This document shows, piece after piece, positions 23,017-34,673 of a DNA stretch of 64,000 nucleotides. The stretch covers positions 1,302,001 through 1,366,000 of the forward strand of contig JAKLMB010000006.1 of the NCBI GenBank assembly GCA_022813625.1, read 5' to 3'. Below the pieces are notes generated by a model. The model did no database searches. It was not told where the DNA came from and saw only the letters and a list, made by a program, of their open reading frames with translations. Each line of letters begins with the position of its first letter. The first letter of the stretch is position 1. The stretch is from Aaosphaeria pasadenensis (Eukaryota; Ascomycota; Dothideomycetes; Pleosporales). The position numbers and the translations under genes were made by a program.

Positions 23017-25407
23017 TCATAGTAAAGCGTCGTTGCCGAACTTCTGGACGAACATGCCCAGGGCCTTGATCGGGAAGATGAATTTGTAGTTCGGGTACGA
23101 TATCATGCTATAAAGAAACGCAGTTAGTATCATATCAAAAATGTTCTGTAGTTCTTGTTTCGATGTTGGGATAGTATGGGGAAAGGAATAGGGGAACAAC
23201 TCACCAACTCTTATTAAAGACACCTTCAATAGCCTCCTGTTTCCACTCGCCATTCGGCTGCTGTCTGCTCATGATCAACCTCAACGCCTTCTTCAGGGGC
23301 TCCGGGTCCGGGAAGTCCGACTCGAGCAGCGCGATGACGGCCCATGCGGTCTGGACGACCTGGCTCTCCGGATGCTGGTCGTACACGCCCAGCTCGCAGG
23401 ACCTGTACGTCTCGCCCCAGCCGCCGTCCTCCATCTGTCGATCGAGCAGGAACTTGCATGCGCGGCGCACGCGCTCGCTGTTAGAGTAGTGCTCGCCGCC
23501 GCAGGAGAGGGACTCGACGGCGAACATGGTCGCGTACGTGAAGCAGATGCCCCAGGAGCCGTACCACGAGCCGTCGGGGAGCTGTGAGCGGCGGATGTAC
23601 TCGATGGCGGCGGCCTTGAAGGTCTTGACTTCGTCGGCGCGGTAGTCTGGGTAGTACTTTTGGGCCATGTGGAGGGCGGTCACGCATGCGGTCGTGCATT
23701 CTGGGTAGTTGTATTCGATCATGATGCGGCCGAAGACCTCGGCGGCGTTGAGGTGCTCGAGGAGCTCGGAGCCGCGGGTGGGCTCGTAGGACGCGCAACC
23801 TCCGCCTTCGTTCTGCATGGTCAGGATGACGTCGATCGCGTCGAGGCAGCGTCGCTCGCTGATGAGCTGTGGGTAGTTGGCGGTGGGGTGCTTCTGCAGG
23901 GTGAGGATGGATTTGAAGCCTTCGGAGGTGCAGTCGGATACGGTGTAGCCTTGCTTCCTGGTGGAGAAGCCCCATGCGCCTTTGCGCTGCTGGCGGTAGC
24001 ATTTGTGTTGGTCGCGGCACTCTTCCAAGATCTGTTGATCTTCCAGGAACTCCATTGCCTTAATGAGCATGGTCTTCCATTTCGGGTCTTCAATGAAACC
24101 TCCAGTCAGAACACCCTGTACGAGGAAAGAAGTGTCCCAGGTCTGCACGCCATTGGTTCCATTCATCAACATACCCTCATCCTTCATCCAGAGAAACTCG
24201 GGCAGCGTCTTCAAATGCTCCTTGAACGGTACCGAATCCGGGCCAAGCTGAATATAAACAGCAAGGGTGTTCAAGGTCGCGTTGACAGGCCCAAGATTAG
24301 AGTACGATGTGTTCTCGTCTTCAGCCTCAATGAGCCACCACGTCCATTCCTCAGCCCGCTTCTTCATCCAGTTCGGCCGGAGGATGGGCATCCATATATG
24401 AATAACGAGCCAGAACAAAAGACGGAGAACCCAGGACTTGGGGTGATAGTTGTCTATTGGAGAGATCGTGTTACGGTGGCTCTCAAGGTTGATCGTCTCG
24501 TACGGCTGGGTCAGCAGTTCCGTCCTCAATTGCCTCGTCAAGTCGTTGAGCGGGTAACTCCAGCGTTTCGACCAAATATACGACATGGGCAGCATGACCT
24601 GACGCATATGAATCCACCACCTCCAGGGCGAGATCGGAACCCAATCGGGGAGCAACCACAGCTCAGGGGGAACCGGGTTGACGATCTCGTACTCGAACAC
24701 TCCCAACACGCTCAACCAGAATTTCGCCCAGTGGGGTCCATTGACCGCACCCCCGAGCTCCCATAGCCTCTTCCTCGCTTTCACCATGCGCTCGTCGTCC
24801 GCGTCAACCCCTAACAGTCGCAGTGTCGTGTAGTTCATCGCGATTCCGAAAACGCTGCTCTCCCCCTCAATGTGCAGACCCCACCCACCATCCTTAGGAT
24901 TCTGCCGCGCGAAGAGGTAGTTCTTCATCTCGATGGCCCACGGCCTCGGAATCGGCGTCTCGGTGACATACCACGTTATGACGAGGCCGGGGAGCAGGAA
25001 CATGGGACCGCCGTACTCGCAGGCCCAGTTCCCAGGCGGCAGCTGGAGCTTGGAGAAGAACTCAAGGCCATTGGAAGCGGACTCGAGGGGCGTCTTTGCG
25101 GGTTGCAGTTTCGGGAGTCCCTACGTCTCCATCAGTACAGTTCTATAGCCTTGTCGTCGGATTCACAAAAAGAAAATAACTCCTAACTCACGGTCTCGAT
25201 ACCCAGGAAATACCTATCCGCCGCGCTCTGCGGCCACGCTTCCACCTCCTCGTCGGTTTCTAGATAATGCCATGTCTGGCAGCCTCTGTCGTCCTTCAAC
25301 CGCCACCTCGAGCGGTCCGTCGTAGCGTTCACGAAATCGCTCCCTTTAATCCCCCCGTTGGCCTTCGCTTTCGCGTGGCGCTGGTGCGTGCCATTGGGCG
25401 GCGCCAT
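23017..25407 (-). CDS. erg7: lanosterol synthase (oxidosqualene cyclase)
   Basis: Cyclises 2,3-oxidosqualene to lanosterol in ergosterol synthesis, on lipid particles and ER. Exons 25407-25192, 25120-23205, 23107-23017 give 740 aa, close to yeast Erg7. The catalytic motif is DCTSE at residues 468-472 (Asp468 starts cyclisation). Several QW-type repeats are visible (GGWGLHIEG, KGAWGFSTR, DGSWYGSWG, DGGWGETY). The last exon ends with FPIKALGMFVQKFG, matching the C-terminus of lanosterol synthases rather than the fusidane-type protostadienol synthases. Introns: GTGAGT donor with a CTGAT branch point, and GTGAGT with a CTAAC branch point and TAG acceptor. Start MAPPNGTHQRHAK at 25407 is the first ATG that leads into the family sequence. 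Confidence 0.96.
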
Positions 25408-26275
25408 GGTTGCTGTGTCCTTCTGTATCGTGTATCCTCTCGAAAGGAAATCGATTCGAATCAAAGGCTCACATCGAGTGAGGCGGGTTTGCGACTTTTT
25501 GTTGTGGAGAGAGTGTCACGCATTATTATAGATGGAGGTCCCTGAATTGGGTGCACGGGCCACCGCTACATTCAATCGAATGAGCGGCGGATGATTGTCG
25601 TAGCCGTACTAGGAACGGGTCCACGCGTAAATTATCATGAAGACGGTTAGACGAACTTGGTATTCGTAATTTGGTGGCCTGGTGGGATCACATGCTTTCG
25701 AGGAGGATTCATGTGGGCGGAGTTATGCCATCCCGGCATCCCGAGAGAAATATGACGCGCGACTACAGCAATGATGCGCCTGAGAGGAGCAATTGCGGGC
25801 GATGATCAATTGGATGCTGGTGATCAGTAGAATAGAAGAGGTCAGAATTGCTTGCACGAGGCACCAATAAGGTGGTGGAGAACAGCAATTCATTATTATA
25901 TATATGTGAGTTCTTGCTTCTCATATAGTCCTTATCCTTAAAATCATGCAACTTCCACGATACCAATGTATATATACAAATTTAGCGAGCGACCGCCTGG
26001 GTACGCGCGACCCGGAAAGGAAAAGAGGGAAATCATAACATAAAAGAAAGATCTATACAGAGCTAGCCAGGCCCGAATAAAACAAGCCGATGCCGCTAGA
26101 GTCCAACGAGGGGATGCATAGAACGTGTCCGAACACCAGGGATAGGAAAACGCATAAAATTTCTTTGCCCAAAAGCAGATAAAGAGGATAAAAGCATGCC
26201 CACGTGCATCGAAGACGGGTATCTCATGGAGAAGTTGTGAAATATATTTTTGTGGGGGTAGTTGATGTTCTGATC
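25408..26275. promoter_or_regulatory. intergenic region upstream of erg7
   Basis: Holds the erg7 promoter and the 3' region of the 381-aa gene. No gene seen; AT-rich around 25890-26000 (alternating TA run at 25897-25905). Confidence 0.4.
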
Positions 26276-27421
26276 TCAATCGCTGAGATCTGGATTCGCA
26301 ATGAAGAGTCGTGTGTTGCTCATGGTCGTGGTTCGTTCGTCAACGCTGCCTCTCCGGTGAAGATCGTCCGATGTCTTCTTCTCTGTGGCTGGTTTCGGCA
26401 GGCCCTGGGGCATCTGTCCTACCTCACCAAAGTTTCGTTCGCCGCTGCTGCTTCCACTTCCTCCCGACAATCCAGTCTTGGTGTGTTCGAAGTAGTTGGT
26501 GGGAGTGTAGCCAGGCATCGGCGTTTCCTCCTCAGCGAGATCTTCCATGCCTTCTGCGGATGTACTGATGCCATTGGGAGGTGTGGAACTTGTCGATAGT
26601 CGGCCAGCGGGATTGGCATATGCAACGCGACGGCCGGAGCCCAGGGAACTGCGGCCAGAACCTGTGCGTTGATGGTAAGGTCCATGTGTAGAGCCATTGT
26701 CTTCGCTATCCCCTTCGTCGACCTCGGTGGCGCTCAAACGCATTGGAACACCGGTGCCTGCCATGTTTGCGGGTGCATATAGCGACGCCTTGGGTGCCCT
26801 GTGCGTGATCTTGGATCGCACACCTGCGGCGACGCTCGAGCTTCCAGAGACATTCCGTGGCGGGGCGTGGTGCGGGCCACCTACCACCTCCATGTTCGCA
26901 CGCAGCTTCGCTGCTCGCTGCTGTGCCAATATCCGCGGGTCTTCATACTGGGCGCGATCGCACCAGACTGTGGCCTTCTGTTTCCGCATCATAGCGACGT
27001 AGGAGGAAGGAGAACTTCCAGAGCGCGAGGACGATGATCGGCGTAGAGCACCACTGTTGGAGCGGTTCGGCGTGCCGTTGGTGGAGGTGGAGGAGGAGGT
27101 AGCATTCGAGAGGGTGCGGCGGGTGCCCTGGTTGAGGACTTGCTGAGGAGGGTACTGGGTAGGGTACTGGGTAGGGTACTGGGAGGACTGCATTGTGCCT
27201 TGGGGAGTACCGTATGCGGAGGGAGGAGCGGAGGTGCCGGGACCCATGGGGAAGACACCAGAAGAAGTTGTCCTGGTACGTGAATGACCTTGAAGCTGAG
27301 CTGTATCGGGTGAATAGTGTTGCTGTGCGGGGCGGACGGCAGTTCCGGGAGGTGGAACGGGTTTGCGATGGAGCGGGACGCCATAGGAAGGCTGGGTGGG
27401 TTGTGCAGTCATTGCAGACAT
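26276..27421 (-). CDS. low-complexity fungal protein of unknown function, 381 aa
   Basis: Intronless protein that I recognise only as a fungal conserved type, with no known activity. Most of it is Ser/Thr/Pro/Gln-rich and disordered, including tandem YPTQ copies (QYPTQYPTQYP, encoded by repeats at 27150-27182). A conserved-looking core is the stretch YVAMMRKQKATVWCDRAQYE followed by DPRILAQQRAAKLRA, near residues 143-177; this is basic and helical. The last residues TRLFIANPDLSD look like a conserved terminal motif. No signal peptide or membrane helix. It follows a very long gene-poor upstream region, so its promoter or leader may be long. Confidence 0.75.
   Translation of the reverse strand: MSAMTAQPTQPSYGVPLHRKPVPPPGTAVRPAQQHYSPDTAQLQGHSRTRTTSSGVFPMGPGTSAPPSAYGTPQGTMQSSQYPTQYPTQYPPQQVLNQGTRRTLSNATSSSTSTNGTPNRSNSGALRRSSSSRSGSSPSSYVAMMRKQKATVWCDRAQYEDPRILAQQRAAKLRANMEVVGGPHHAPPRNVSGSSSVAAGVRSKITHRAPKASLYAPANMAGTGVPMRLSATEVDEGDSEDNGSTHGPYHQRTGSGRSSLGSGRRVAYANPAGRLSTSSTPPNGISTSAEGMEDLAEEETPMPGYTPTNYFEHTKTGLSGGSGSSSGERNFGEVGQMPQGLPKPATEKKTSDDLHRRGSVDERTTTMSNTRLFIANPDLSD
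27150..27182. repeat. 12-bp tandem repeat inside the 381-aa gene
   Basis: Nearly three copies of a 12-bp unit (GGTACTGGGTAG on the plus strand) encode the repeated YPTQ peptide. The length is a multiple of three, so copy-number change would keep the frame. Confidence 0.8.
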
Positions 27422-28226
27422 GTTTGTTGTCGAGGAGCGTGCGTGCGTGGAGTGGGATGAGATTGTTGTCGGTGCCGCTCCTTGCCTGACGTCGATTGAG
27501 GTGATAGGACCCGGATCGACAGGCGTGTTTCAAAAGATGCGAGGAGTAAGAAATGTACGATGTGTTGCGGTAGGTACGGGGTACTAAGGGTCCAACGTCG
27601 CCCTGGATTGACTCTCAAAGAGGCGGACCGCGAGCGATGGGGGTGAATCGACTGGACGGCCGGCCGAGGCGGGTGGGCGTGAGGGAGAAGTGGAGGACGA
27701 TGGGTAGAGGGAAGTACGGAGGGAGTACTTGTCTACAATTTCTTCTCTCGAAGGGGCGGGGCGCAGTGAGGTGGTCAAGGTTGGGTTGATGTATACTCAG
27801 GACGGAGGAGGAGTAAAGGTGTTTGTTTCTGTTTCTGTTTCTGTTGGAGTCTTGGGTTGGTGGGTGGTGGCCCTGGTGGGTGGAAGGTTGAGTGGGTGGG
27901 TAGCCGCTTGCGTCCGGGCGTGCAGTGCGCAGTGCCTGCAAAATATGGAATTCAGAAGAAGATGCCGCAACCGCTACTACAAGCACTCCACCCGAGTCCG
28001 TATTCGGCGATGATGTCCAACTTCAGGCGAGGGCAGATGTGGAATTGGTGATGAAAATTTGTAGAGCGTTAAGAGCCCCAGTAGTGAGATGTGTAATCCT
28101 GTTCAGAGGGAAGAGAGAGTTTGTCAGATCGGGGGATTGATCTATAAAGATCAGATCTCTGCACAGGCGGCGTGGGCGACGGGCGGGCAGGATTGATGAA
28201 TATGTAATAATTAGGGTAGGAGGGAA

Positions 28227-28265
28227 AGGCAGGTAGGCAGGCAGGCAGGTAGCCTGTAGGCAGGT
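28227..28265. repeat. GGCA-type microsatellite
   Basis: Imperfect tetranucleotide tract of GGCA units interrupted by GGTA, in non-coding sequence. Confidence 0.75.
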
Positions 28266-29095
28266 CGGTAGCGTCTGAGTAGCGTCGCGTAAGTAGACGA
28301 CGGTAGGTGCGAAAAGCGGCGTAGGGCGAGCGGGCAGCAGAAGCGGGCGTACGATACCAAACGACGGATGAGGTGGGATGAGATGGATCCGGCGTAGTCT
28401 GCTGGTGGTGGTGTACTTTTGTAGAATGTAGTGTAGTGTACTTGTAGCGTAAGGGTAAGGCGGAAGTCTAAGGTGTGGGTGTGTACCATGTACCGATCAG
28501 CGAGTAGTGGTGGTACTCGTAGCTCAACGTGAAAAGACTTATTTAGAGCAAAGAGGAAGAATGGAGAGCGCAAGAGAAGATGAGGAGGAGGAGGAGGGCG
28601 AGCGGAATAACTCCCAGTGAGACGACTAGCTTTTGCGTCTACCGTGATAATGTGGATGGTTACCAGACTCCAGTGTGTATGTATCAGTGCAAGCACAAGT
28701 AAGTATAATACTCGCAAGCCCACAAGTACAAATGTATGTATGTACAAGAACCGCCGATGGCACGATGTACAATAATAGGCTGGGATTTGGTAGTACTTCA
28801 CTCGCAACGGACGAGAAGCTGAACAGAGTCTACTACTGTTCAGGAAGTGGTGAGTTTTTTTTGTTCAGGTGTGTGATGCAAGTAGGTGTGCGTGCAGAGA
28901 GATAGATGCAGGTATCGTCGACCTCGTCTTCGTCTTGGTGGTGGGAATGGTTCTGATTGTGATAATGGTACTCGATGGTAATGGTGGTTAGTCCTGCCAG
29001 TCGCTGTTTCGAGTCAAGTACGGGAACGTGGGATGACCTTGGACAACCTTTCCGGCCGATCGCCGAGCCGCTGGAGAGGAGAAGGTGGTGGTGGA

Positions 29096-29116
29096 GGGAT
29101 GGGATGGGATGGGATG
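29096..29116. repeat. GGGAT pentanucleotide repeat
   Basis: About four tandem GGGAT copies in the gene-poor region upstream of the 381-aa gene. Confidence 0.8.
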
Positions 29117-32100
29117 CGGTAGGGATGAAGGGTTGGGAATAGAACAAGAGCTGGCTTGCGCTATCCAGCAGCCAAAAGAGGAGAAGGCGGAGGTGGTGGA
29201 GTCCAGTAACTGCAATGGTGAATGCAAATGCAAATGCAGATGCAAAAAAAAGAGAAAGAGGGGGAATGGGCTGGAAACGCCACGAAGGTGGAGGATGATG
29301 AGATGATATGATTGTAATGGAATGGTACGCGCTGAGTTGTCTGGTCTGTCAGCCAGATGGATGTGGATGGCGGAGAGGACAACCTTTCCAATTCCAAGTT
29401 GGGCAATAATTGGACCTGACTGTTCTCCGTTTTTGCTGCTGAGCTGATGCTGGGTTTATGAATATATGGAAGAATGATGGGAATGATGACAGTAACAATG
29501 GGATCCTGCAACAGTGACAAGTAACAGCAGGACAAATGAAAACCAGGTATGCTGCAAGACAACAAAGTGCTTTAATCAGGAGAACAATGGAAGTCAATTC
29601 GATTGTCGGGTAGTGGTAGTGAGTGGTAGTAGTGGCCGTAGCAAAAAGCCGCTGTTGAACAATCCATCAACGAGCAACGATCACTGATCGCATCTCCACG
29701 GGTGGCCCACTATGACGTTTCTTGATATTCGCCCTCCGTCTATGATCAATCAACGATCACAGTGCACATACTCTAACTACTGAGTTTACTCCGTACTCCC
29801 CTCAGGTAAACGGTAGAACTGGTAGGTAAAATCATCATCCGATGATTCCTGGCTCATAATATACTCAAGCTATAGACGACGGCGTCATCTCAACATGGCC
29901 CCAAACTTGGAATTCCCCCTACCAGTTCCCAGAGATCAAGAAAATACCCCGACTTGATGCTCTAACTAACGACGGAGTACCAAAAATCTCATCTCAACTG
30001 GGGGTGTCGGGGAGCGATACGATTGGAATGTGTGTTGCAACAACCTCTTACGAGACAACTATGAGGCATCATGTACCGCACCGAACCGTAACCGTACCGC
30101 AGCTACCTCGTACGTTCTCTGCATCCTCCACCTCTTCCTCTTTCTCCCCCACTCAGTAGTGCTAGGTAACTAGTCGCCACGCCCCGCTCTTCACCAATGC
30201 ACCAGTATGGTGTCTTCAGCCTCTGCCTCTACCTCTCTACTTCTGCTCTGTTCTCTTTTCCCACTCTTATTCTCTTCCCGCCAACTAAGAGTTTACCTCT
30301 GTGCTCCGTACCGTATTGCATGCATCCCTCGTTAGGGCCTTGATCATGGCCCCTGCAACAACTTACATCCATGCTGGCCTCTGCCCTGCCCTGGTGAACT
30401 GCATCAACCCTGACCATCGAATCACGCACGTTCCTGATTGCGCCTGCGTGCGCCTGTAGAACTTGTACGTAGCCCTGTTGCGTCTCAGCTGGATCTCTGT
30501 GATTCCTGCAATGGAGATGTCGCCATTCCCCTTCTCGCCTTCGGCAGCGCTCATGGCTTACATGGCACATTGCATATTTCCTCCGAATAATGGCGCCGCA
30601 TGGGAGCGAGCGAGATTCAAACTTGGACGTGAGACTTGGACTTGGATTTGCGACTTGGGACTTTCCAGGAGGCGCCGACAACAGCGACCAGGCATGCCAT
30701 GGCAGATCCGACGACTGGGCGGCCATGCGACGAACTGACTGGCTGACTGCCTCGCGCGAAGATCAACTTGGTTACATTGTCATTTTGGCACCAACAGGCA
30801 GGCCCACGGTCGGATGCGTTGCATTGTTGCGCTGCGCTGGGATTGTTAAAGGTAGCGTAGCGCTACACCATCTTGCTCGTACCGGTCCTCTTTAAACCGA
30901 AAGAGCCGTCATGTGCGGCGCTGCGCTTCTCGTGTTGACGACTATTGTATGCGACTATGCGTATCAATCCATCGGTCCAATATTTCCACTTCAATCCAGG
31001 TGCGAAATGCAACAACATCGATAAACCTATCGTGCCATCCATATCGGAGCGGCACATTTCTGCTTTGGCGACCAAATTCCCGTGCTCTGACTAGATCCCA
31101 TCCCATCTACCCCTCCTCTTCCTCTCGCTAAGATCGCAATCGTTTCACAGCTGCACTATCGTGTGGATGTGACGACTTGAGATGTGATGCTTACAGCGTC
31201 CTGTCGCTGCTCGTCGCGGGGCAATTCGCTCAATAAGTTTCTCTTTCACCGGCCATGTTCAGAATCGGAACAGCCCCGCTCAGACTCTCACGCATCATGT
31301 CTGCAGGGCAGTGATGCATCTGCCCATGTGGGCGTGTGCACATGTCCGATCTGATCATGTTCGTCGACAGCGCATGCCTCGAGGCTCAAGCCCTACGAGT
31401 ACCAAGGTACTCCCGACTGTAGTCTGGTTCTACAGCGTTTGACTATGCCATGCCTGCACTTTCACTGTCGAGTACAGTATGGACCTTCCTTTCTCGTGCA
31501 ATCGCGTGCCAAGTTCTGACCGCGTCGAACAACTGGAGAAATCTTGTAGCACACCGTGCCTGGCATTCACGCCTTTTCGCTTGTTGAATGATTCTCGTTA
31601 CTGCTTCTCGTGCATTTCACCAAATCGGATCTCCATAATTCTCAGCTTCGGAGAAAGCGTCAATATTGCACTGCATCGCGACGTCCGTCGATCCAAATAC
31701 CGCATAGCCACCTCCTAAACAATCTCTTCTTCCTCTCAAGCAGCGTTTATCCCGACAATTGAGGTCATTGTGGGGATGGGAATGCTTGTGATGGCCCGTG
31801 GGAAGAGACGATGGCAAAGTGCTCGTAGTGACCGGAACAAAGTACCCACGCACCGTACGCTTGCCCCAACGTGGAGCCGTCTTGGGTGAGCTCTTTGGGG
31901 CTTGAGAGAGGAGTGCAAGGATTTGCTCGTCAGGGTCCAGCCTGTCAGCTTCGTCGCTTCACTCTCAAGCCCGTCGAACGCAAGCAGGGTCGCTGATCTT
32001 TTACTGCTTTGTGTCTCACAACGGGCCGTCCTCGAGTTTGGTTTCTAATATTGTACACAGCCTACCGCGAAAAGGGTGCTAACAACGAGTTTCAATAATC

Positions 32101-32992
32101 TTTCTGATGCTCCAACGTTTTGTGGTCCCCGTCATGTCTATCAATTCTTCTGATTCCGAAAAAGAAATTTCTATCTCTATTATGCGCCGCATCATGGCAT
32201 ATCAAACAATAGCTCAAGAAAAGAGGACCCGATCGAGTCGTCGCGAGGTGAGCTGTAAGACGTAATTGCGTACCTGTCGGTTTACGTATGTCAGAGAATA
32301 GTTTTCACACTTACTTCAACCGCCAACACGCTATCATTGTGCGTGCGATTGCATGTTCTTCGACTGATTTCCTTTTTCGCTCTCTTCATTTCCATCTCAT
32401 CGTATTACTCCAGTACCCCAGAGATGCTAGCCTACCAACCCAACATTCATCGCATGACCCTCGACAACCCTCCCTCAGCCCAACTCCTCCAGGATTCGGG
32501 AGTGCATAAGAGATGGGACGATTCACAGTAGACTTTGAACTCGGTGAAGTTAACAAATTGCATTATAGTCAAGGAAGAAATCGTACTTTGTTCTACGACT
32601 ACGGCACGTGCATGGCCTTCGTAATCGTGGACTACCCGTTCCGGTCAAGCGTTCGTGCAACGGCAACCGATCTAGCGTGGCGTGCACGTTTTGCTCCTTC
32701 GCTCTCTTTTTCCGATCGACATTGGACCTACTGGGCCGTTTATTCAGCTCGAATGTTCCGTCGCTAATATACCGTAGATGCGTTCCATGCATGAGGTGAC
32801 TATGAGTAAGCCTTGCACAGCGAAGCACAATCGATTATGGGGTGACTAGTATACGACAAGGTGCTTGTTGTCACGAACGAATGGGTTTTCTCCGACAAGT
32901 CTAGACTTTCGCATCCCGCGCATACATGAGGAACAATCTGGCATGCAGAAGAGCCGCATGGGCTTTCATGCATTCTAGAAGGGATGTCATTC

Positions 32993-33799
32993 TTAGTAAA
33001 CACCCGGAATCAGTCTCCACTTGGTCTGCTTCTCGAACTTCGCCCAATCTTCACCATAGCGCTTCGCACAGTACTCGTTCAAGATGGGCACCGCGCGGGT
33101 CGCAAAGTCAGAAAAGAAAAACGCACCCACGACGGCTCCCCAAACCCATCCTCCGGCAGCAGCGGCGTAGCCAGCACGCCAGAATGTGTATGCGCCGTAG
33201 TTGATGTGCCTCGCGAGGCTCCACAGACCGCCGGTATACGGCTTCCCCTTGTTCGCAGGGTCGGATTTGAATCGCTTCCGCTGGATCTCAGCAATGAGCT
33301 CGGTGAGAATGCCAGTCGTGTACAACGCGCTGCCCACGAGCAGTGCTGGCTGCGGGAACGTAGATTCTTGTGACGCAGAGGTGATGGACGCGAGGAAGGC
33401 ATAGCTGTTCAGGCTGTTCATGACGAGGTTGAATACCCCGATGATAAACGCATTTTGAATGCTCATCGGCTCTTCCGACAATGCTGAGATCCAGATGTCA
33501 TGTTTGATCGCACTGCCAACTGCCATTCCCACGAGCACAAGCCGATACGGCGACAACTGTAGGCCATCGATCAATGCTATGCCCGTATGCGCGGGTAGTC
33601 CTGACGGTAAGGTCCTCAGGCCCACGCGGTGCAGGAGGCCAGTGCCGACTCCATATTTCAACACCGAGTACTGGAAGAATGGATCGAGTGCTCGAAGGAG
33701 CGCAAATGTGGCTTTTCCAACTGGCGTCGAGGTCTTATCGCCGCGAGAGATCAGGTCCCGCTTCTTGGAGTCCTCTGATCGCGGGTCCTTTTCAGACAT
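32993..33799 (-). CDS. DUF1295-like (steroid reductase/ICMT-fold) membrane protein
   Basis: Intronless 268-aa membrane protein. The C-terminal third has the pattern of the DUF1295/steroid 5-alpha-reductase/isoprenylcysteine-methyltransferase fold: GGLWSLARHINYGAYTFWR, a hydrophobic Ala/Gly-rich helix, then CAKRYGEDWAKFEKQTKWRL and PGVY at the end. The N-terminal part has more helices (LVLVGMAVGSAIKHDIWI; AFIIGVFNLVMNSLNSYAF). Enzymes of this fold act on lipids in the ER with NADPH or S-adenosylmethionine; the substrate here is unknown. Start is the ATG at 33799. It is divergent to the DNA ligase gene. Confidence 0.85.
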   Translation of the reverse strand: MSEKDPRSEDSKKRDLISRGDKTSTPVGKATFALLRALDPFFQYSVLKYGVGTGLLHRVGLRTLPSGLPAHTGIALIDGLQLSPYRLVLVGMAVGSAIKHDIWISALSEEPMSIQNAFIIGVFNLVMNSLNSYAFLASITSASQESTFPQPALLVGSALYTTGILTELIAEIQRKRFKSDPANKGKPYTGGLWSLARHINYGAYTFWRAGYAAAAGGWVWGAVVGAFFFSDFATRAVPILNEYCAKRYGEDWAKFEKQTKWRLIPGVY

Positions 33800-34673
33800 G
33801 ATGGCACGTTGTATTCAGCTCTGACAATGTTTGAATTTGCGTACGGAGTATTATAGACAGCTCAGGTGTGGGGTAATTATATATCTTTATGTATCCTTCC
33901 TTTCGTACGAGTAAGTTAAGGAATGGGTGAGCTTACGGTTACATCATACAAAGTGTACCGTACGGAGCACTGTTCCAGCGAATGGTGGAAATCGGGGGAT
34001 ACTCATGCCGACTACCCGATGATCCCGTGCACACGTAGATTAGCGCGCACCTCGAGATGGTGAATTGGATAATACAATTCACGCGTCAAGATATCTCAGA
34101 AACATAATTATATCAATTCACACGGTCAACACGTATTACATCGTTACTCACTGGTCTATGCGGAGTATTACAATTGAGAAGCTTGTCAATTGTACGATAA
34201 AGTAGAGGCCGTGTCACGCGCATCAGGGAGGGGCAGCATATTATCAAAAGCACTATTATCGGTGAGCAAGACCCGAGTGTCTTTATATTACGGCGAACAA
34301 AGGAACATTTCTATCCGGAGTGCTATGAAAAATTTGAAGGGAAATCATTTCATCCTGTCTTCACTGTCTCCCGACTCCACGGTTCTGGCTTGAAACAATT
34401 GGTTATTGAACATTATTATATTGAACACCGGGCATCACTCCGTGTAACGACAACAAGGACACCGCATCTGTATCACTTTAGCCTACCAATATTCACAGCT
34501 GTTGTTTCCTTCTCATGCCGACTCATCCTTTCCCTATCAGAGCTATATCCATCAACCTCCTCAATGCAGCCTTATCTAAATAAAGAGAGCCGGGCGATTC
34601 TTTCAACATACATACTTAACTGCCTCTTCTTCGGACCTTCCTTTCCCCTTGTACTCCAAAGTCACAGTCATCC
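33800..34673. promoter_or_regulatory. divergent intergenic region
   Basis: Between the DUF1295-like gene (-) and the DNA ligase gene (+). AT-rich; contains TACGGAGTA at 33842-33850 and a near copy TACGGAGCA at 33961-33969. No gene seen. Confidence 0.45.

Larger units (their letters stand above)
27422..32992. other. 5.6 kb gene-poor region with simple repeats
   Basis: No convincing coding sequence; open frames are short, compositionally biased and lack family patterns. Visible: TTTCTG repeats (27821-27845), GGCA repeats (28227-28265), GGGAT repeats (29096-29116), AAATGC repeats (29220-29245), and the motif TACTCCGTA (29787-29795). From about 30100 to 31740 pyrimidine-rich tracts alternate with short open frames. 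It may include a long promoter or non-coding leader for the 381-aa gene. Nothing proves transcription. Confidence 0.5.

Noticed and set aside
23660..24766. 368-aa plus-strand open frame
   Set aside because: Lies antisense inside lanosterol synthase; a shadow of its codon bias.
30229..30726. 165-aa minus-strand open frame
   Set aside because: Embedded in the simple-repeat region; no protein-like motif.
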